Source of the DNA: Saksenaea vasiformis B4078 | Lineage: Eukaryota; Mucoromycota; Mucoromycetes; Mucorales; Saksenaeaceae | Direction: 5' to 3' | NCBI GenBank assembly: GCA_000697055.1 | Contig: JNDT01000583.1 | Coordinates: 1 to 24,637, forward strand | Length of the DNA: 24,637 nucleotides | Part shown: piece after piece, positions 8,879 through 18,400 of the stretch | Layout of the letters: every line of letters begins with the position of its first letter | Position numbering within the stretch: position 1 is the stretch's first letter | The notes under the pieces: model-generated | Databases searched by the model: none | What the model saw: the letters and a program-made list of their open reading frames with translations, nothing else | Told to the model about the DNA's origin: nothing | Program-made: the position numbers and the translations under genes

Positions 8879-11632
8879 ATGCTTTTGTCTAACTCTATGG
8901 AGCAACTGCTCAAAATTCTGGGGCCCTTCTCTGGGGATTCGGAGAACGATAATCCAGTAACTTTTATTGATGACCTCAATATGATAACCGAGGTCAACAA
9001 TTGGGTGACGGACGCCAGACGATACGAGATATTACCATCTGTCTTAACGGGATCCGCCCTAAAATGGTTCAAGCAGATCGATACCGCCAAGATACCTTTC
9101 CACGACGAGTCCAGATCATGTTTTACACGCAAGTTTATCGAAGAATTTTTGACTGAAGAAAAAGCAAACGTCTTCATGGAGGCCTTTCTCAGACGCAAGC
9201 AGATGGACGGCGAACCTGGACTGGTATATATGCGGGAAAAGTTGGAGCTTTTGAAAAGCGCCCGGCCTTTCACGCCCATCGCAGAAGAGGATAAGGTAGC
9301 TGCAATCAAGGACGGTCTAGCGAACTACAATTTGTTTTACCTGGCAAAAATGGAACCGGAAACACTTGCTGAACTCAGGAAAGTTCTGGAGTTGGTTGAC
9401 GCTTCCCGCAATTCCTTTATAGCGGCCGTTGCAAGCGGCAACAAATCTGACGAGGACTTCTCATCGACGCTGCAAAGTGTGGTACTTGACCTGGGTGTCC
9501 CACCTGAGGTCGCGCCGGAGATAGCACAAATGTTCATGGAAGAAGAACGTTTCTATGAATTGGCCTACACGCATGAGCCCCAAAGGAACCGTCCGCATGT
9601 CGAGATAGAACAGCCTACCTCCATATGCAAATTCATGGTGAGGTATTATCTGACTCCCGACGAACGAGCGTTGTTGGAAAAACAGTATCCCGAAGTGCGA
9701 TTTACATTTCGTGAGTCAGAAAAGCCTCGCCGCGTTTCGCTGACTGCTATCACCAAAGAGCTGGAGACAGATCTAATCCTCACCCACGTATGGCCCGACG
9801 AGTTTGTGGTGGATATTGGGGGAGACTTTGCAACTCATATCTTGCGTGGTCGAATGAACATCCATTCATGCTGTCCCTTGCTTACGCACAGAGACAACAG
9901 TCGTAACAGCGAGCGCCTGAGACGCCTGAAAAAGCGCATTGGGGCAATGGAAAGAGGATCGCTCCAAGGACATAACAAGGCTCTGAAGGCTTTCCGCATG
10001 GATCGCAAGCATTTTTACTGTAATCGCAGGCCGCAAGAATGCGAGGTGAAAGCAGATGTCGGAATTTCCGTCTTTCCAGCTTATAACTATAAGTTTGAGG
10101 ACTGGTTTGCTATCATGGATCAGCATAATATCAATTCAGTGCGCGGTGTGATGATTGTGCCAAAGGACCTTGCTGACGAACGCGTCACTGAGGGCCGTAT
10201 CCCTCATTTGAACTGCAAGTACCTCATACACCATGAGAATGATTGCGTGGACTTTTCTTTTGACAAGGAGCCGAATCTCAGCTATTCCCAGTCTATCCAG
10301 CAACTGGAGCGGTACATGTTTCCTTACATTGGTGTTCACAACGGCTTCCTTTACAACTATCGTCCAGAGATAAACCGTGATGGGCTGTTGAAGTTTTGCA
10401 TTCTGCGCGTCCCACAGGAAGACAACAGTGTGCCGTTGACAAACTCTCCTCAATGCTGGCTGACTCTCAACAACGGTGAATACCTCAAGGTCCACTCTTT
10501 ACGCGGCTGGAAAGACCAGAACGAAAATCTTAGGTTTTCCGAGCTATGCGAGGTCAAACCGTTCGTTGTATCGAGCCACAAATGGGAAAAGGCGGTCAAT
10601 TACGCTACAAGTTTGGGCCTCGAATCTCTTACATGGGATGCAATTCGAGGCTACATGTCAAGCAGAAAGCACAATTTTATTGTTGTTGAGCAGGGATTGA
10701 CACTTATTTCAGATGTTGATGACACGACGTTTGAGTCCATGATTACGGCTGTGTACATGCGCGCATCCTCTAAACTTTTGAAACAGGCGCTTACAAAAGG
10801 GACAGCTGTCAACACGGAGATCACAAATTCTATCGGAAGCACCTTACTCAACGTAGACCTGATGTTTGCCACCTCGCCTATCGATGTAGCCTCTCTCATG
10901 TGGGAGGCCTATACGTTCAACGTTTCTGATGCGCCTGGATTTTTTATGCGTCTATACAGTGATCTTCGTGACGCAATAGACAGCAAGACCATTACGACCA
11001 ACTTGATTGTTGATGGACTGCCTGATGTCGAAGTTTCTGCAGCTAATGCAGTACAAATACAAAATATCCTGAACCCGCGTCTTAGTCCCAACCCTCCTTC
11101 AGGCGAAATATACAAGGAGCACCGCAACAAGCGTTCTTCTATCTGCTCAGAGGATTCCATGCATTTGCCACTACATCGTGTTAGTCATCGCCATGATGAC
11201 ACTGATTCCATCGAAAGTCCAGTTGGAAGCACTTGCTCTCTTCCACACTTTACTAGCCCTCTCCACGAATCGAGCGAAAGCCTCTGGAACTTTGTCCATG
11301 AAGAAACTCTCGACGTTCAGAAGGTTTACCCATCCTCCGAAACCGGTCGCTTTACGTATAACCAAGATATTGTAAAGGTAGCGCACGATTCAGGGGGTGG
11401 CGCCGTGGGCATTGACGATGAGGTCCCCCGCGAAGTCTTGCCTGATCATGTCTTGAATTTGAAGAAGCTTCGCTGCTGGTGGTTTACAGAGGGATTTAAA
11501 CACCCTGCTGGATACACAAAAGTGATGGAATTATTCGCTACGCCTCTCATCGGTTTTTTTGATCCCATCCTTGAGTGTGAAAGATTTCTTTCCGCACTTC
11601 CGGATCCAGAGCCCAAGGCAGAACGTTATTAG
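8879..11632 (+). CDS. Gag-like domain fused to an alphavirus-like RNA capping methyltransferase (endogenous viral element)
   Basis: One intronless frame of 917 residues; the frame is open from 8813 and the first ATG is 8879. Residues ~15-185 look like a Ty3-type Gag capsid: FSGD at 17-20, LTGSALKWF at 56-64, then the F-rich helix and LxxAxxF features of Retrotrans_gag, with no zinc knuckle. Residues ~250-490 fit the Vmethyltransf family of alphavirus-like RNA virus replicases: DIGG 312-315, CCP 331-333, a DxxR at 339-342, CxxxxQxC 381-388, ADVGISV 392-398 and the motif IV Tyr at 469. Residues ~490-730 fit the region that follows the methyltransferase in such replicases. A Ser/His-rich tail closes it. 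The helicase and polymerase parts of a replicase are absent. The motif I His that accepts m7GMP is not apparent (Val286 region). The family enzyme methylates GTP and caps viral RNA; activity here is uncertain. No break is seen, unlike the nearby transposons. Confidence 0.72.
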   Translation: MLLSNSMEQLLKILGPFSGDSENDNPVTFIDDLNMITEVNNWVTDARRYEILPSVLTGSALKWFKQIDTAKIPFHDESRSCFTRKFIEEFLTEEKANVFMEAFLRRKQMDGEPGLVYMREKLELLKSARPFTPIAEEDKVAAIKDGLANYNLFYLAKMEPETLAELRKVLELVDASRNSFIAAVASGNKSDEDFSSTLQSVVLDLGVPPEVAPEIAQMFMEEERFYELAYTHEPQRNRPHVEIEQPTSICKFMVRYYLTPDERALLEKQYPEVRFTFRESEKPRRVSLTAITKELETDLILTHVWPDEFVVDIGGDFATHILRGRMNIHSCCPLLTHRDNSRNSERLRRLKKRIGAMERGSLQGHNKALKAFRMDRKHFYCNRRPQECEVKADVGISVFPAYNYKFEDWFAIMDQHNINSVRGVMIVPKDLADERVTEGRIPHLNCKYLIHHENDCVDFSFDKEPNLSYSQSIQQLERYMFPYIGVHNGFLYNYRPEINRDGLLKFCILRVPQEDNSVPLTNSPQCWLTLNNGEYLKVHSLRGWKDQNENLRFSELCEVKPFVVSSHKWEKAVNYATSLGLESLTWDAIRGYMSSRKHNFIVVEQGLTLISDVDDTTFESMITAVYMRASSKLLKQALTKGTAVNTEITNSIGSTLLNVDLMFATSPIDVASLMWEAYTFNVSDAPGFFMRLYSDLRDAIDSKTITTNLIVDGLPDVEVSAANAVQIQNILNPRLSPNPPSGEIYKEHRNKRSSICSEDSMHLPLHRVSHRHDDTDSIESPVGSTCSLPHFTSPLHESSESLWNFVHEETLDVQKVYPSSETGRFTYNQDIVKVAHDSGGGAVGIDDEVPREVLPDHVLNLKKLRCWWFTEGFKHPAGYTKVMELFATPLIGFFDPILECERFLSALPDPEPKAERY

Positions 11633-11695
11633 GATGAAACGGAATCATAGTTGAATTCATGAAAAGAAAATATTTGTATGAAATACAGCGCCAGA

Positions 11696-11701
11696 AATAA
11701 A
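11696..11701 (+). promoter_or_regulatory. Polyadenylation signal AATAAA
   Basis: AATAAA lies 64 bases after the stop codon of the Gag/methyltransferase frame, in an AT-rich stretch that continues with a T run. The placement suits 3'-end formation of that transcript, but AT-rich DNA yields this hexamer often. Confidence 0.35.
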
Positions 11702-12523
11702 AATATTTTTTTGTAAAGTATATTCTTATGTGTTTCATGTTCACACATAAAATCTATCGATAGCAACGTTATTTAGTTCCGTAGTAGTAGGAGAGAGGGT
11801 AAGCGGACCAAACGTCTGTTAAAAGTGAAAGAACATTGCCTGACAACATGCCTTCGTTGCTACCTTTAACTACGTCTACAATTGCCTGACAAAAAACTGG
11901 TAATGTATCTCAAAATGATCGACAACGGAAAAGGCTCACCTGTAAGTATCTATTGCCTTTACGAAGATGTCCCATCGCTGCTGGATCATTGCTGGCCTAC
12001 CTTGACCGCGTGGAAAGACTATTACAAACATGTGGATGAAAGATATGATAAATGCATCGAAGTTTTGCTTGCGATATTTTTGGATTTGCACAAGTTCAAT
12101 GGGGAGTAATATTTCTAATCTTTTCTTCGTTAGTCAAATGCGCAATACAGTACATAGGCTGCCTAAAAAAAACCGACGTGTTGTGTTAGCTCTCAGTTTT
12201 CAGGTCTCAAACGACTTGGTTAAGATTCAATTGTGTCCGCTAATCCAGTAGACCGGATACAGCCCAATTTATCAAGAAGTTGTTACCATAGAACCGCTTT
12301 AAGAAATCGACATGCAGAGTTTATCGCTATGGCGTAACTTTTCAGGAACAATTTGTTCCTGAAAAATGACAGCACCATACATCACGAATGGGGTGTGGTT
12401 TACCCTTCGTCGGAACAATTCTTAGTCACACGTCAACAGCTTCATCCAATTATTTTCACCGCAGCGGTGTCCAATTCCAGTTCAAAAAAATCTTCTTCTG
12501 GTATCTTTTGCACCAGACTCGTC
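11702..12523. other. Intergenic region upstream of the cyclin gene
   Basis: No recognised gene is seen. A plus-strand frame at 11882-12109 encodes about 75 residues (it contains WPTLTAWKDYYKHVDERYD) that I cannot place; it starts at TTG and includes a possible GTAAGT donor at 11942. The segment ATTGCCTGACAA occurs twice (about 11,834 and 11,881). The strong palindrome at 12339-12365 is listed separately. The cyclin promoter should lie in the right-hand part. Confidence 0.4.
12339..12365. repeat. 27-bp near-perfect palindrome upstream of the cyclin gene
   Basis: Two 13-base arms, TTTTCAGGAACAA and its exact reverse complement, flank a single T. It begins 185 bases and ends 159 bases before the proposed cyclin ATG, so it falls in the likely promoter or 5' leader. 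Such dyads often bind dimeric regulators, or fold as a hairpin in RNA. The symmetry is seen directly; the function is inferred. Confidence 0.5.
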
Positions 12524-14384
12524 ATGAGTGGGGAACGTCAGCACGTAAGTGCCATTGATGCCGTACAGCGGCTCAGGGAGAGAAAAATAAAGAGGCATGA
12601 GGGGTTTGAAAGGAGAGCTGTGCGAAATCCCAGATCAAATTTGATTATCTGATTTCCTTGGCTGTACCATTTAACTTTAAACTATATTAGTCGACCAGAT
12701 CCCTCAAACCAGAACGCGATGAGAATGCCACAGTATCGGTTCTTGGTAGAACCACTGTCAAGGCTCCCTATGCGCCAAACACAACTAATATAACCGGCGC
12801 CAAATGCGCAGTACAACCATCAAAGCAAATGATACATGATTCACGGCGAGCGCTGACTGAAAAGAGCAATAGCGCAAGTACCTTGCGAGTAGGTTGCTTT
12901 GACCGTATCTGTTTCTTTTCTCAAAAAAAAATTTGTAATTGTAGACAGCATCGTCTAAGATCAACCTGACTACGACAAAGCCAAAACAATTTGATGTATT
13001 AAAGGAAAACACGTCGGACAACCAACAGAAGCAATCAACACAAGATGACACGAAAGAAAGCGAGGCAGCGCAGAAAGCCACAAAGCAAAATGAAGATGAG
13101 GAAATTATGCAACATTTCTTTGACGATAATGAAACACGTTACGCAGAAGAAAAGGAACCAGAACTGAGACCTGTTCCTGTTCTTCCAATTGTCGTCCCAG
13201 ATGAAATTAAACAATTATTGCTTAAGTCCCAACGCAAAAGCGGCGAAAAGCGACCAGGTTACGACGATGAGCAGCATGATACACAAAAAAGGACACGATC
13301 TACAGGTGACGGTTCATACAAATGTGTTTCTCAAAAGCTTTTCTCCGACTCGAGTTCGATAAGTGTCGATTCCACCACATATCATGAAGCAGAGCGCTAC
13401 GAAGTGATCCAAGAAGAACGTTCGAAAAAGACCATGATGCAGACAGATCAAAATATCAGCATCGAACATTGGGATGATCCAATGCTTGTGGCAGAATATG
13501 CAGACGAGATATTTAAATATTTGCGCGAGAGCGAAGTATGTGCTTTTGACGGCTTAACATTTATGCATGACGTTAATCGTTTTACTTTTATTTTTTCTAG
13601 ACAACAACAATGGCCGACCCATTTTATGCGAGTCATCAACAACACGAAATATCATGGACAGCCCGAGGCGTGCTTGTCGACTGGGTCATTGAAATCCACT
13701 ATCTTTTCCAACTTATGCCTGAGACCCTCTTTTTGGCGGTCAACATGATAGACCGTTTCCTGTCAAAACGTACGGTGGCGCTCGGTAAACTTCAACTTGT
13801 AGGCATAGCAGCGCTATTTATTGCCACCAAATTTGAGGAAAGTGCAGCACCTCCTATCAGGGAGTTCCTGTTCATGACCGACAAGTCAATTGAAGAAGAG
13901 GATCTTCTGAAAGCTGAGCGATTTATCCTTCAAGTACTCGATTTCCAGCTTTGCTATTCTAACCCTCTCAATTTCCTTCGACGTGCCACGATGGCCACAA
14001 CTTATGATTTATATACACGAGCACTGGCTAAATACTTCATGGAAATCTCTATTGTTGATCATCGCTTTATTACCATACGACCTTCTTTGGTTGCAGCAGC
14101 ATCGTTGTGGCTGGCTCAGAAGATGCTGGCTCAGGGAGTATGGGTAGGTCTTTTTTCTTCATTTAGAGAAGCGGTTGTTTTTAATTTTGTGTTTGTAGAC
14201 TGAGGAACTTGCACGTTACTCTGGTTATACGGTACAAGACTTCAAACCCATTGTAGAACTGATGCTTGATTATTTGGCACAACCTGTCCGGCACGATGCA
14301 TTTTTCAGAAAATGGGCATCCCGTAGAATGATGAAAGCCAGCATCTTTGTGCGAGATTGGGTTCAAACGTACTATGTGCGTTAG
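12524..14384 (+). CDS. G2/mitotic B-type cyclin
   Basis: Five exons are proposed: 12524-12544, 12691-12888, 12945-13535, 13601-14143 and 14199-14384, all joined in phase 0, giving 512 residues. Donors are GTAAGT, GTAGGT, GTATGT and GTAGGT; acceptors are all TAG. The N-terminal region has a destruction-box-like RRALTEKSN (residues 59-67), as expected for APC/C-driven degradation, then a long acidic/Lys-rich linker. The cyclin box starts with ARGVLVDWVIEIH (291-303) and includes FIATKFEE (343-350). The C-terminal cyclin fold ends with the family-like RRMMKASIFVRDW. B-type cyclins activate Cdk1 at entry to mitosis in the nucleus and cytoplasm. The length is at the upper end for fungal family members because of the linker. 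The seven-codon first exon and its 146-nt intron are the least certain part; the other joins are forced by the protein. Confidence 0.9.
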
Positions 14385-14797
14385 GTATTGTAGCCACACG
14401 CATCACCGTGATACTTTTATATTGTGATATTTCATTAAACGAAACTCTTTTTGCATCTATACTATTTGCTCAGGTAGAGACCCACAAGATTCTAAATGTT
14501 CGTAAGTAATACTCCCTGGAAGAACGTATGGATACATCCTCCAATAAAGTGATGTATGAAACTGTGAAATCATTCGTCACAATCGTTACTGATGGCACTG
14601 AATTTTTGATGGAATCACTGCGACCACAAAGCTCCGTGTACATCTTTGCATCAACCCGACCCTGAAAGTTAATACCATATTGAGTTCAAGTAAGCTCTTA
14701 AGAGCTTTTTGCGAAGATGTAGACAGCTTATATTGACGCAAATTCATAAAATACTAATGACAAAAAAAAAAAAAAACAATTATCATATAACGGTCTT
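14385..14797. other. Intergenic, cyclin 3' flank
   Basis: No gene was seen. A perfect 16-bp palindrome, AAGCTCTTAAGAGCTT, lies at 14692-14707, and a run of fifteen A (14762-14776) lies close to the end of the DIRS-like remnant. No clear AATAAA follows the cyclin stop; ATTAAA at 14434 is the nearest variant. Confidence 0.5.
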
Positions 14798-15440
14798 TCA
14801 CACCCGCTTCTTCCGAATAGAGGTACTTTTTACTCGATAACCAATCGAGCGAATGACAAGATCTGAGGTCAAAGTATATATGATGCGATTCCTTACAATA
14901 TCTTTGTCATTGGTTCTTTTGGGACTTCCTCCGCTTTCTTTATCCAAATTGAAGAACCTAATTCGATCAATTACCTTATTTAGACATGTCATTGTTTCCA
15001 AGTGATTTACCGTTTTTGGAAGCGTCCATTCGTAGATTGGTATCTTCATCCTGCTCAGTCGATTGGCTTGTACATTCTGTAGGCCTGGGATATGTTGGTA
15101 CTGGACTTCGATGCGGTGATGGTCCACTGTTTCCTAGATCTGTAACGCAAGATCCTGTAGTATTCCTGATATTGTCTCCCAACAGGCACGGTTTCTCCAG
15201 TTCTGAGCGTTTATTCGCAAGTTCCCGGTCAAATCCCTTTGGAGGTACCGGACGTGGAAAAGAGCCTCGCCTATTGCTGGTAACATGGACGTCATTTTCC
15301 CTAGCAAACTCGCTACGCATCTGCAGGTTCAGGTCGCAGTGGTCTTCTTGGCTTGACGGACTCTCGTCAACAAGGCGAAGTTTTCCATCTAAAAATGGGT
15401 TGTATGATAACGCACAAATCCATCATTCAAAACGTCTGTC
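14798..15440 (-). pseudogene. DIRS-like retrotransposon reverse transcriptase/RNase H remnant
   Basis: Read right to left, the conceptual product first shows the end of a reverse transcriptase and its connection: LLTRVRQAKKTT at about 15,335-15,370, then GKMTSMLPAIGEALFHVRYL at about 15,240-15,300. Next comes the end of an RNase H: SGILQDLALQI, an in-frame TAG (15134-15136) where the family has Gln, and YQHIPGLQNVQANRLSRM followed by YEWTLP. This order and wording are typical of DIRS-type tyrosine-recombinase retrotransposons. The middle of the RNase H, including most catalytic positions, is missing between NAQNWRN and SGILQ, so there is an internal deletion. No tyrosine recombinase is seen. 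The right border coincides with the abrupt loss of the Helitron helicase. It is clearly dead; a Ty3-type source is less likely. Confidence 0.68.
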
Positions 15441-18400
15441 AATATTCGAGGCTGCGTGAATTCGCGTATTGACGCGAAGATTGAACTTGTGAAGCTGTGG
15501 CCAGACATATGAACTAATTAATGAGGCTCCAACCGTTTCGTATCTGTTGCCACGGACAACAGGCGATATCTGTGCAAAATCCACCACAGTATTACTGCCT
15601 TGCCGCCGAAGAGCTCATCACGTTGGCAGATGTCGAGCATTGTCATGTCAATTACCTCAAAACAGAAGCTATGCTGCATAGGAACCTCGTCCTATATGAT
15701 CAGAACTGCACGGCGAATAAATTCTGCCAATCGAGTGTTTGGTTTGATGCCAGCCGTTGAGCTTTCCTAGACGTTAAGCGGGATCTTGAACCGGGAGTGA
15801 CAGGTTCTTCCTCCTGGAAGTAGAAGGGCAGCAATACCAGATGATGCCACGCAAATCACTATCTGGCTGCTTTTACGGAAACAGCTGCAAAGAGTAGTAT
15901 ACGGAAAAGTTTTCCTGTTCCTGCTGTGTGTTGCAGAAAATAGTTATGGCGCTATAGCAGAGAACTCTATCCACGAAACAATTGCATCAATGGCCAACCT
16001 CTGATCTGAATTGAGCATGCTGTGCATATTCCCAAAGACACTGGATTCCTGCCGGATATTGTAGCGTTGTAGTTTACCGTCTATCATCTGGTTCCGCGAG
16101 GACTGAAGCGTCCAATTATAGCAAGGCGTTGGTAGCCCATAATGGTTCACGTCAGTATCCCAGGTCTTCTATCTCTCTTCTGATTAGGTAAAAGGCATGA
16201 TCACTTGCGGTATTCGCGGGCTCTTTAAACAGTGATGCATCTGGGTTGCTCCAATTGGAATTTTCGTAGTGCCATCGTAGGCGATCTTCTTGGAGCTCAT
16301 CGCAAAAATGAGATTTGAATCTATCCCATATATGTGCAGGATTTGCTATGTCGCCATGAAGTAATGCTACTATGAAGAGCCGTCGCAAGTTATGACCAGT
16401 ACAGAAATGCACTGCTTCATTGAAGCAGGACTCCCATTCTTGGCTATCCTGCAGAAGACATGGAGTAATGCATGCTTGTTTGGAAATGGGGTGGACAGTG
16501 CGTCTGTCCCGGTCATCTGTCGTTGTAAGCAGATCTTCAAAAGAAGAAGGCCCAGGTACGACCGTGTGTAACATTCGTAGGTAGTATCTTTCCCCAGCAA
16601 AAGTACTACAGTGATACATCCTACCAATCTGATATCTCTGTCTTCGATGGTTCCAGCGGAAATGGCTCGGGAAATCGTGGCATTTGGAGTTTGCTGATAA
16701 CAGTCAAGGTAAGCCATTAATGTGGTATGACTATTCTCCATACGTTAAATTCCATTCGGGTTCCAAAACCGATTGCATGCATCTTGCAAGGTATAGTCAA
16801 AGTAACTCTATTATAGAAGTAAGTTTAATAATAGAAAAGTATAAAAATACTTACAACTTGATTGCGAAATTTGGAAGTAAACTCCCAAATATCATCAAGA
16901 TGCCAATCTTTTTCATGGTGGTTGCCAGTTTTTTGACGATTGAGTATACTTGCATCTTGTGCAAGCGATATGGCGCGTTTCCAACCAAAAACCCACTACT
17001 AGCACGACCGCTTCTTAGTCACCATCCTGGCAGAGAACACAGGTTGTTTACCGGGAAGATATACACTGAGAAATAACACTGGTGGAAACTCTTCATGCAG
17101 AGGAGACTCAAAAAGGTGCCGTGCAGCTTCCGTAGATCCGACGCACCTCTCGAGCAGATATCGTTTGATCTCATCATTTTCATTTCTGATTTCCAAGCTG
17201 CTTCGATCGGGGCCCTTTTAAACGTACTTGTTAACGCATTTGATGCTTTTGATCGTTGCACAGACCTCCACGTTGATGTGTGCCTTGTACCTTTTGAGCA
17301 AGCAAGGGTTACGGTGCAACCCATGTATTGTCGATGTAAAAGACTTCACCAGAATGGGTAGGATGGCGGATGGTGTGTATGGCACCGTTGTCACGTCGAC
17401 GATATAATGGATAGCCATCTGTCCCTAGCCGTGTCTCAGGTTGGAAGTTCTTAGGATACTTCTTTGAGTAGACAGATCCTTCAGACCTGGCAGGATTGTC
17501 TTTTATACATGGAGATCTTGGATTCGCAGTTGGTCTACGTGGTCAATGAATCATGCAGGTTCTCACTATATCATGCAGTTCACGATCAACATCTGCATCG
17601 GGAAGCTCGGCACTGGTAATCTCATCAACATCATCAACGGAATTGAATTTTCTATCAAGAAAGAGAAGGATATGAACGTGTGGGAGGCTCCGTTTCTGAA
17701 ACTCAATAGTCTGCAATATACCTCTGAACCTTCCAAAAATGTTCTTGGTCTTGAGACCGTGAAGCAGTTCTCGCAGCTTTAAATTGAACACTCTGGCAAT
17801 TAGATCAGGCCCGTCAGCGGCAGACTATCCAGGAAGAAGTTCCGTAGCGACTTCAGACCATCTTGGATTCGCAGTGAAGGTGATAAATAGGGAAGGCTTC
17901 CCCAGGTGGCGAACAACAGCCATGGAATTCTAAAATAACTGTGCAATGAATCTCGGGTTACTGTGATTGCTGCTTGGTAGCACAAATCGTCTGCCAACAG
18001 CAGAGGTGTCTATGTCGTCCTGCACCAGTACATCAGCTAAACCATTGTAGAGGTCGACGCTGATTTTCTTTTGATTTCTACGGAACCAATCAAGCTTTGT
18101 CTGGTCACATATCGCCCGCGCATCTACTGAAAACTGCTGGAACGGCAGTTGAGCATAAAACAGTGTTGAGAATTCTCCTAGACGCAAGCGTAGCCGAAAG
18201 CGGTAAAATGGTCATTGCAGCAGACGCGTCCGCTGACACTGGGTACCACCGGCGGTGTCAATGGCGTTAAGTGTAAGACCCCATGTCCAACCAGAGTCTC
18301 TGAGCGGGAAAAGCAGCACGTAATGTAACGGCATATATGCACCGTGAGTCTAATCGATCCCATTCAAGACAGTTCGTCCATCTGTGCTCCGATATCTAGC

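Noticed and set aside
9866..10495. Minus-strand open frames within the Gag/methyltransferase gene
   Set aside because: They are antisense shadows of the strongly supported plus-strand coding sequence.
14762..14776. Run of fifteen A beside the DIRS-like remnant as a retroposon tail
   Set aside because: The remnant reads on the minus strand, so a tail would appear as T on the plus strand; DIRS elements also lack poly(A) tails in their DNA copies.
14986..15459. Plus-strand frame of 157 codons
   Set aside because: It is the antisense of the DIRS-like remnant, whose minus-strand translation shows clear family motifs.
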